DNA from: an uncultured Bacilli bacterium
GTDB taxonomy: Bacteria > Bacillota_I > Bacilli_A > RF39 > UBA660
Reading direction: 5' to 3'
DNA length: 8,604 nt
NCBI GenBank assembly: GCA_944363895.1
Contig: CALVVP010000063.1
Location: 1 to 8,604 of the forward strand
In this document: positions 4,677 through 8,604 of the stretch, piece after piece
How positions within the stretch are numbered: position 1 is the stretch's first letter
Layout: each line of letters starts with the position of its first letter
The notes under the pieces: model-generated
What the model was told of the DNA's origin: nothing
The model's input: the letters and a program-made list of their open reading frames with translations, nothing else
Databases searched by the model: none
Translations under genes and position numbers: made by a program

Positions 4677-5654
4677 ATGGATCAGATTAAAATGGGAAAA
4701 TTTATTAAAGAATTACGTCAAGAAAAAGGTCTTACCCAAAAAGAAATCGGCGATAAATTAAATATAACAGATAACTCTATTTCTAAATGGGAAAGAGGAA
4801 TAAATGCACCTGATATTTATCTTTTAGCGCCGTTATCGAAAATATTAGGAGTAAGTATTAATGAATTATTAAATGGCAAGAGAAATTATAAAAAAAAGAG
4901 TAAAAAAAACAATCGTAATAAAATTTTAGAAGTTGAAAATTTAAATAAAAATTTTGGTAAAAATAAAATATTAAATGATATTAATTTAACGATTTATGAA
5001 GGAGATATTGTCGGTTTAATTGGTCCTAATGGGGCTGGTAAAACGACTTTAATTAAAACGATTTTGAATCTTTATTATCCTAGTAGTGGTGAGATTAAAA
5101 TATGTGGTTTTAATCTAAAAAATGATTTTGAATTAATAATGGCTAAAATTGGTTCTTTAGTTGAAACACCTGATTTTTATCAACATTTATCAGGATTACA
5201 AAATTTAAAAATGACAATGATGATGAATAATATAAAAGATTATGAATATATGGAAAAAATAATTAAATTATTAAAATTAAATACGCGAATAAATGATAAA
5301 GTAAAAAAATATTCTCTAGGAATGAAACAACGTTTAGCTTTGGCTAATGCCCTTATTAAAAAACCACAATTTTTAATTTTAGATGAACCAACTAATGGTT
5401 TAGATCCTTTAGGAATTAAAGAATTAAGAGATATAATTAAATTTGTTAACGAAAAATTTAATACGACAATTTTAATTAGTAGTCATATTTTGCCAGAAAT
5501 CGAAAATATTTGTGATGAAATTATTATTATTGATAACGGTTATATTATCGAACAATTAGATATTAGTGATATTAAATATCAGAATATTTCTTTAGAAAAA
5601 GAATTTTTAAACAAAACTAGTGGTTCAAAAAGTCAAATTGGTGGTGAATTATGA
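4677..5654 (+). CDS. HTH-ABC fusion: Xre DNA-binding domain joined to a BcrA/LanF-like exporter ATPase
   Basis: The 325-residue protein has two parts. Residues 1-66 are a complete Xre/Cro helix-turn-helix (KGLTQKEIGDKLNITDNSIS, then KWERG). A lysine-rich linker (about 68-82) leads to an ABC ATPase from residue 83. The ATPase shows Walker A GPNGAGKT (116-123), signature YSLGMKQR (212-219), Walker B FLILDEP (232-238), the D-loop that follows and the H-loop SSH with His270. The Q-loop position has Glu163 (LVETPDFYQ), as in bacitracin BcrA and lantibiotic-immunity LanF subunits, suggesting export of a peptide or lipid-active antibiotic. The permease gene overlaps the stop in ATGA, so the two are translationally coupled. 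The fusion would let the transporter's own ATPase bind DNA, perhaps the palindrome upstream. The ATPase family call is firm; the substrate and autoregulation are inference. Confidence 0.93.
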   Translation: MDQIKMGKFIKELRQEKGLTQKEIGDKLNITDNSISKWERGINAPDIYLLAPLSKILGVSINELLNGKRNYKKKSKKNNRNKILEVENLNKNFGKNKILNDINLTIYEGDIVGLIGPNGAGKTTLIKTILNLYYPSSGEIKICGFNLKNDFELIMAKIGSLVETPDFYQHLSGLQNLKMTMMMNNIKDYEYMEKIIKLLKLNTRINDKVKKYSLGMKQRLALANALIKKPQFLILDEPTNGLDPLGIKELRDIIKFVNEKFNTTILISSHILPEIENICDEIIIIDNGYIIEQLDISDIKYQNISLEKEFLNKTSGSKSQIGGEL

Positions 5655-7255
5655 AAATAATAAATTTGATTAAATGTGAATTTATTAAAAATTATAATTT
5701 AAAAAATTTACTAATTATTTTAATCACTTTGTTAATATCTACTGTTGCTATTAGCAGTTTATGGTTTTTATTTTATGAAGGTTTAGATGATTTTGAAAGT
5801 CGTTTTAATGATGGAATAGCATATTCGCAAAATAAATATGAAAGTTATGAAGTTTTGGATGATTCATTTGAAAAAGAATTTTATTTAAATTATTATCAAC
5901 AAAGAATTGAAATGTTAGAAAAAAAGAAAACAATCACTAATTATTTTCAAGAATGTTTTCAAGATAAAGTTTTAAGTGAAATTAATTATTTAGAAAATGA
6001 GATATTTGTTTTAGAGCAAATGATTGATAATTTTAATAATCCATATTTTAAAGAAATAGATGAATATGAAATCGGTATCGATGGCGATGTTTATAATGAA
6101 TATCAAAGTATTATAAGATCTAATTATTCTGATGATATCGATGAAATGAAGAAAGTAAAAGAAGAAAAAGAAAAAGTGAAAATTGCATATGAAAATATTT
6201 TTAAAGAAAATAAATATTATAAATATATTGAATATTTATTAAAAACTGAAAGTTTTTCTTCTGAATATCAAACATTTTATGAAAATGTCGTTTCCCAAAA
6301 AATAGCTGATGAAAGAGATTATAGGATAATTAGTTTTGAACAACTACAACAATTAGAATCATATGTTATTTATAATCAAACAGTAACCAATGATGAATTT
6401 AATCAGGATTCATATTTAAAAAATCAATTTTCTAATTACGATAATTATGTTAAATTTAATGAAAAATATTTAAATATCGTCAATGAGACAATAGCAATAA
6501 TCGATTATAGTATCGAGAATAATATCAAACATGATATTAGTTTTACTAACCTAGATTTTTTTGAAATAGAAGAAAAAGAATTAAATTCTAAAATAATTGT
6601 TAATCAAATTGGCTATTTATCGATAATTGTTATTATTTTGGTAGTTTTAACAAGTGGTAATATCATTACTGGTGAACATTCTAAAAAAACTGAGAAAATA
6701 CTATTTACTTATCCGGTTAAAAGGTGGAAAATCCTTTTAAGTAAGTTTTTATATTTAATTATTCATAGTTATATAATTTGGTTTATAGCTTTAATATTAT
6801 TGTTGTTATTATCGGGAATAAATTATGGTTTTATTGATTTGTTTACTCCTAAATTAATTTATAGTTCTAGTGGGGTATTAGAAGTAAATTATCTACTTTA
6901 TATTATTAAAGAAATATTTATCTGTAGTATTCCGGTAATTAGTTTTTTAGCTATTCTTTTACTTATTTCAGTTATTTCATTAAATACTACTTTAACAATT
7001 GGGATAAGTATCATTTTAGCAATTATTTCACCACTTTTATGGTTATTAATTAAATTTAAAATGGAATTTTTGATTTATACACCATTTCCTTATTTTGATT
7101 ATGGCATTATTTTAAATAATTCTTCATTATTTTTAGGTGCTTTAAAATATGTTGATTTTAATAATTATCTTGGCTTAATTATTTCGATAATAACGATTAT
7201 AATTTGTTATATACTTTCTAATATATTATATATAAAAAGAGATATTAAAAATTAG
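5651..7255 (+). CDS. ABC-2-type transporter permease with large extracellular domain
   Basis: The 534-residue membrane protein starts at ATG 5651, overlapping the ATPase stop by 4 nt (ATGA). One membrane helix (about 20-42) is followed by about 270 hydrophilic residues rich in Glu, Lys and Tyr, with a coiled-coil-like stretch (DEMKKVKEEKEKVKIAYENI). A cluster of helices then fills the C-terminal 220 residues, about five segments, ending at KRDIKN. GEHSKKTEKILFTYPVKRWK after the second helix is the cytoplasmic loop typical of ABC-2 permeases, with the TYPVxR motif. With the cognate ATPase it forms a homodimeric or 2+2 exporter in the cytoplasmic membrane. The domain between helices 1 and 2 faces outside and may bind the exported compound. 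Antibiotic-peptide resistance is likely by association with the BcrA/LanF-like ATPase, but not proven. Confidence 0.88.
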   Translation: MKIINLIKCEFIKNYNLKNLLIILITLLISTVAISSLWFLFYEGLDDFESRFNDGIAYSQNKYESYEVLDDSFEKEFYLNYYQQRIEMLEKKKTITNYFQECFQDKVLSEINYLENEIFVLEQMIDNFNNPYFKEIDEYEIGIDGDVYNEYQSIIRSNYSDDIDEMKKVKEEKEKVKIAYENIFKENKYYKYIEYLLKTESFSSEYQTFYENVVSQKIADERDYRIISFEQLQQLESYVIYNQTVTNDEFNQDSYLKNQFSNYDNYVKFNEKYLNIVNETIAIIDYSIENNIKHDISFTNLDFFEIEEKELNSKIIVNQIGYLSIIVIILVVLTSGNIITGEHSKKTEKILFTYPVKRWKILLSKFLYLIIHSYIIWFIALILLLLLSGINYGFIDLFTPKLIYSSSGVLEVNYLLYIIKEIFICSIPVISFLAILLLISVISLNTTLTIGISIILAIISPLLWLLIKFKMEFLIYTPFPYFDYGIILNNSSLFLGALKYVDFNNYLGLIISIITIIICYILSNILYIKRDIKN

Positions 7256-7346
7256 AATATAAAGATAATAATATTTTATAAAAAAATAATAATAGAACTT
7301 TATCATTCTTTCATTTAAATTTTATAAGTTTTTAGAGATTATTCTT

Positions 7347-7382
7347 AAATAGATTTATTAGAAATTTAATCAAAATCTATTT
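7347..7382 (+). terminator. AT-rich hairpin after the exporter operon, or operator
   Basis: AAATAGATTT (7347-7356) pairs perfectly with AAATCTATTT (7373-7382) around 16 nt that can extend the stem (ATTA with TAAT). T-rich sequence (TTTGTTT) follows. It could end the exporter transcript 0.1 kb after the permease stop. It also abuts the -35 of the next promoter, so it may be an operator instead. The stretch between 7256 and 7346 shows nothing else I can support. Confidence 0.4.
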
Positions 7383-7383
7383 G

Positions 7384-7412
7384 TTTACAAAATAATAAAT
7401 CTATGATATATT
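7384..7412 (+). promoter_or_regulatory. Promoter of the acetyltransferase operon
   Basis: TTTACA (7384-7389) and TATATT (7407-7412) at the optimal 17-nt spacing make the best sigma-A-type promoter in the window. The 8-mer AAATCTAT occurs at 7373-7380 and 7397-7404 and inverted at 7349-7356, placing copies on both sides of the -35. Confidence 0.7.
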
Positions 7413-7450
7413 GTTACTGTAAATTATTCAAAGAAAGGAGTGTGGTTAAG

Positions 7451-7513
7451 ATGAAAAATTTACAAATTAATAATGCAGAATTAATCATAACTCCTAATAG
7501 ATCAAATTTTTAG
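7451..7513 (+). CDS. 20-residue leader peptide of the attenuator
   Basis: A strong AAAGGAG site (7434-7440) lies 10 nt before ATG 7451. The ORF encodes MKNLQINNAELIITPN plus four residues and stops at TAG 7511. Its codons 8-12 contain the 5' arm of the antiterminator helix, so translation of the leader would decide which RNA hairpin forms. The good promoter, ribosome site and position 68 nt before an acetyltransferase gene fit a regulatory leader. It could instead be the stump of a decayed gene, since the frame reopens briefly after the TAG. Confidence 0.55.
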   Translation: MKNLQINNAELIITPNRSNF

Positions 7514-7547
7514 GAATTTCTTTCGGATTATAAAAATTAATTCTGCA
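7474..7547 (+). promoter_or_regulatory. Antiterminator helix of the attenuator
   Basis: TGCAGAATTAAT (7474-7485) and ATTAATTCTGCA (7536-7547) are perfectly complementary over 12 bp. A 6-bp hairpin TCCTAA/TTAGGA (7492-7497, 7510-7515) nests in the loop. The 3' arm includes TCTGC, the 5' arm of the terminator that follows, so antiterminator and terminator exclude each other. Confidence 0.55.
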
Positions 7548-7564
7548 CAACGCAGATTTTTTTT
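7542..7564 (+). terminator. Attenuator terminator before the acetyltransferase
   Basis: TCTGC (7542-7546), loop ACAAC and GCAGA (7552-7556) are followed directly by eight T (7557-7564). The stem is short but GC-rich for this genome. It sits between the promoter and the acetyltransferase gene, which makes sense only if it is conditional. Confidence 0.65.
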
Positions 7565-7580
7565 AGAGAGGAAAGATAAA

Positions 7581-8081
7581 ATGAATTTTATAGAAAGAAA
7601 AATAATTGAATATGAAGATAAATATTTAGAAAATGTTAAAGATTTATTGGTTGAACTTGAAGAATATATTATAAGTATCGATAAAGATAACCTAGATCAA
7701 TTGCATCCTGAATATAGAGAAAAAATGGCTATATTAGATTTAGAGAAAGTTAGAGATAATAATGGCAAATGTTATATAGCAGTTGAAGAAGGTCGAGCAA
7801 TAGGCCTAATTATGGGATGTATAATTCCTTATGATAAATATGATTATTTAGATTATAAATGTCCTAAAAGAGGAGTAATAACGGAATTAATTGTTTCAAA
7901 AAAAGCAAGAGGCAATGGAGTAGGGAATATACTTATGAATAAAATGGAAGATTATTTTAAATCTAAAGAATGTGAATACATTTTAGTAGATGTCTTTGCC
8001 TATAATGAAAATGCAATTAAATTTTATGATAGAAATGGTTATCATTCAAGAATGCATACAAAAATAAAGAAAATCAAATAG
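7581..8081 (+). CDS. GNAT family N-acetyltransferase
   Basis: The 166-residue cytosolic protein carries the GNAT fold motifs: strand ITELIVSKKA, then the acetyl-CoA pyrophosphate-binding loop RGNGVG (residues 110-115, the R/Q-x-x-G-x-G/A signature), and motif B VDVFAYNENAIKFYDRNGY (about 136-154). The end (GYHSRMHTKIKKI) is typical of single-domain GNATs. It transfers acetyl from acetyl-CoA to an amine; the substrate cannot be read from the sequence, and an aminoglycoside, a streptothricin-like drug, a peptide or a metabolite are all possible. ATG 7581 is preceded by AGAGG (7567-7571). A promoter, leader ORF and conditional terminator precede it, an arrangement known from ribosome-targeting antibiotic resistance genes, so drug-induced expression is a fair hypothesis. 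The amidohydrolase follows after 30 nt, probably in the same transcript. Confidence 0.92.
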   Translation: MNFIERKIIEYEDKYLENVKDLLVELEEYIISIDKDNLDQLHPEYREKMAILDLEKVRDNNGKCYIAVEEGRAIGLIMGCIIPYDKYDYLDYKCPKRGVITELIVSKKARGNGVGNILMNKMEDYFKSKECEYILVDVFAYNENAIKFYDRNGYHSRMHTKIKKIK

Positions 8082-8111
8082 TTTATAATATAGATAATGG
8101 AGGTAAATGCA

Positions 8112-8604
8112 ATGAATAATAATATAGTAGACTGCCATATGCATGTATTGACAAAAGATGAATTTAATTTATATAAAAAAACGGCTTGTGCTAGTAAGTA
8201 TATTAATATAAGAGGGCTTTATATAGATGAAATGTTGGATCCATATAATTTTGAAGAATTTATGGATAATGATAACATGTATTTTATTGATTCAGTAGAC
8301 TTAGATAATGTGGATAATGAACTGCTTAAAATAGAAGATAATCTTAATAAATATCAAAGGATTATCGCAATAAAAATATATTTGGGTTACCAAAAATATT
8401 ATGCAAATGATGAGAAAATATTTAAAGTTGCTGAATTCGCCAATAATCATAATTTATCTGTTACATTTCATTGTGGTGAAATTTATGACGATGATGGCAA
8501 AAGTTCATATTCTCCATATTCTGATGCTAAGTTTATTGAACAATTAGCGATAAAATATCCTAAAGTAAATTTTATTGCCAGCCATATAAATTGGCCTAAT
8601 TTTG
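8112..8604 (+). CDS. Amidohydrolase-family metal-dependent hydrolase, 3' partial
   Basis: ATG 8112 has GGAGG (8099-8103) at 8-nt spacing. The frame is open to the window end (164 codons). The start NNNIVDCHMHV places the HxH metal motif (His9, His11) on the first beta-strand, as in the amidohydrolase/TIM-barrel superfamily. Further strand-end candidates are AIKIYLGYQ (Lys88), TFHCGE (His120) and ASHIN (His158), in the order expected for the amidohydrolase-2 (uronate isomerase/ACMSD-like) branch, where these residues bind one zinc ion. The substrate is unknown. It lies 30 nt after the GNAT gene and probably shares its operon; together they could acetylate and hydrolyse one class of compound, but that is inference. 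The C-terminal part with the last metal-binding Asp is outside the window. Confidence 0.85.
   Translation, partial: MNNNIVDCHMHVLTKDEFNLYKKTACASKYINIRGLYIDEMLDPYNFEEFMDNDNMYFIDSVDLDNVDNELLKIEDNLNKYQRIIAIKIYLGYQKYYANDEKIFKVAEFANNHNLSVTFHCGEIYDDDGKSSYSPYSDAKFIEQLAIKYPKVNFIASHINWPNF

Larger units (their letters stand above)
4444..4800 (+). repeat. Right copy of ~357-bp direct repeat
   Basis: This is a near-identical copy of 1305-1662. It holds an orphan kinase tail, the palindrome and promoter, and the first 41 codons of the intact HTH-ABC gene, which continues past the repeat's right end at 4800. The sequence before 4444 is unrelated to the kinase coding sequence before 1305. Confidence 0.95.

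Noticed and set aside
1305..4800. Direct repeats as a transposon target-site duplication
   Set aside because: A 358-bp duplication is far longer than any transposase-generated target site, and no transposase or terminal inverted repeats are visible.
1..8604. Mycoplasma-type code with TGA as Trp
   Set aside because: Genes end cleanly at TGA (the ATPase at 5652-5654) and conserved Trp positions use TGG.
1..8604. tRNA, rRNA, CRISPR array, T-box or known riboswitch
   Set aside because: I saw no cloverleaf, no regularly spaced repeats, no T-box consensus and no riboswitch core that I recognise.

Overview
The window is very AT-rich DNA (by eye roughly a quarter G+C) using the standard code: TGA serves as a stop (for example the stop of the ABC ATPase gene near 5652) and TGG encodes Trp. 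Strong AAGGAGG-type ribosome binding sites, short intergenic gaps and the protein families point to a low-GC Bacillota/Bacilli-type bacterium, possibly one of the uncultured gut lineages. That placement is an inference from composition and style, not a match to any genome.

Layout. (1) 2-1450 is the 3' part of a hybrid sensor histidine kinase (HATPase tail, two receiver domains, HPt domain). (2) 4677-7255 is a two-gene ABC exporter operon. Its ATPase carries an N-terminal Xre-type DNA-binding domain, and the permease has a very large extracellular domain. Kinase and exporter were probably direct neighbours once. (3) They are now separated by a 2.78-kb block (1663-4443) bracketed by near-identical direct repeats of 358 and 357 bp. 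Each repeat spans the kinase 3' end, the intergenic promoter/palindrome and the first ~41 codons of the ABC gene. The left copy of the ABC gene start is broken by a frameshift and truncation; the right repeat carries an orphan kinase tail. The repeats differ at only six positions, so the insertion or duplication looks fairly recent, and recombination between them would restore the kinase-exporter array.

The block holds accessory genes: a 45-codon ORF, a structured leader region, a small acidic protein, an HExxH putative metallopeptidase, a small protein of unknown role, a strong bidirectional terminator, a convergent Cro/CI-type HTH reading frame without a usable start, and two short single-pass membrane proteins. 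No transposase or integrase is visible.

(4) Downstream of the exporter is a second operon: a good sigma-A-type promoter, a 20-codon leader ORF, an intrinsic terminator with a competing 12-bp antiterminator helix, a GNAT acetyltransferase, and the start of an amidohydrolase that runs off the window end. This looks like attenuation control of an acetyltransferase.

The features most worth following are the repeat-bracketed insert, the HTH-ABC fusion with its promoter palindrome, and the leader-peptide attenuator before the acetyltransferase.
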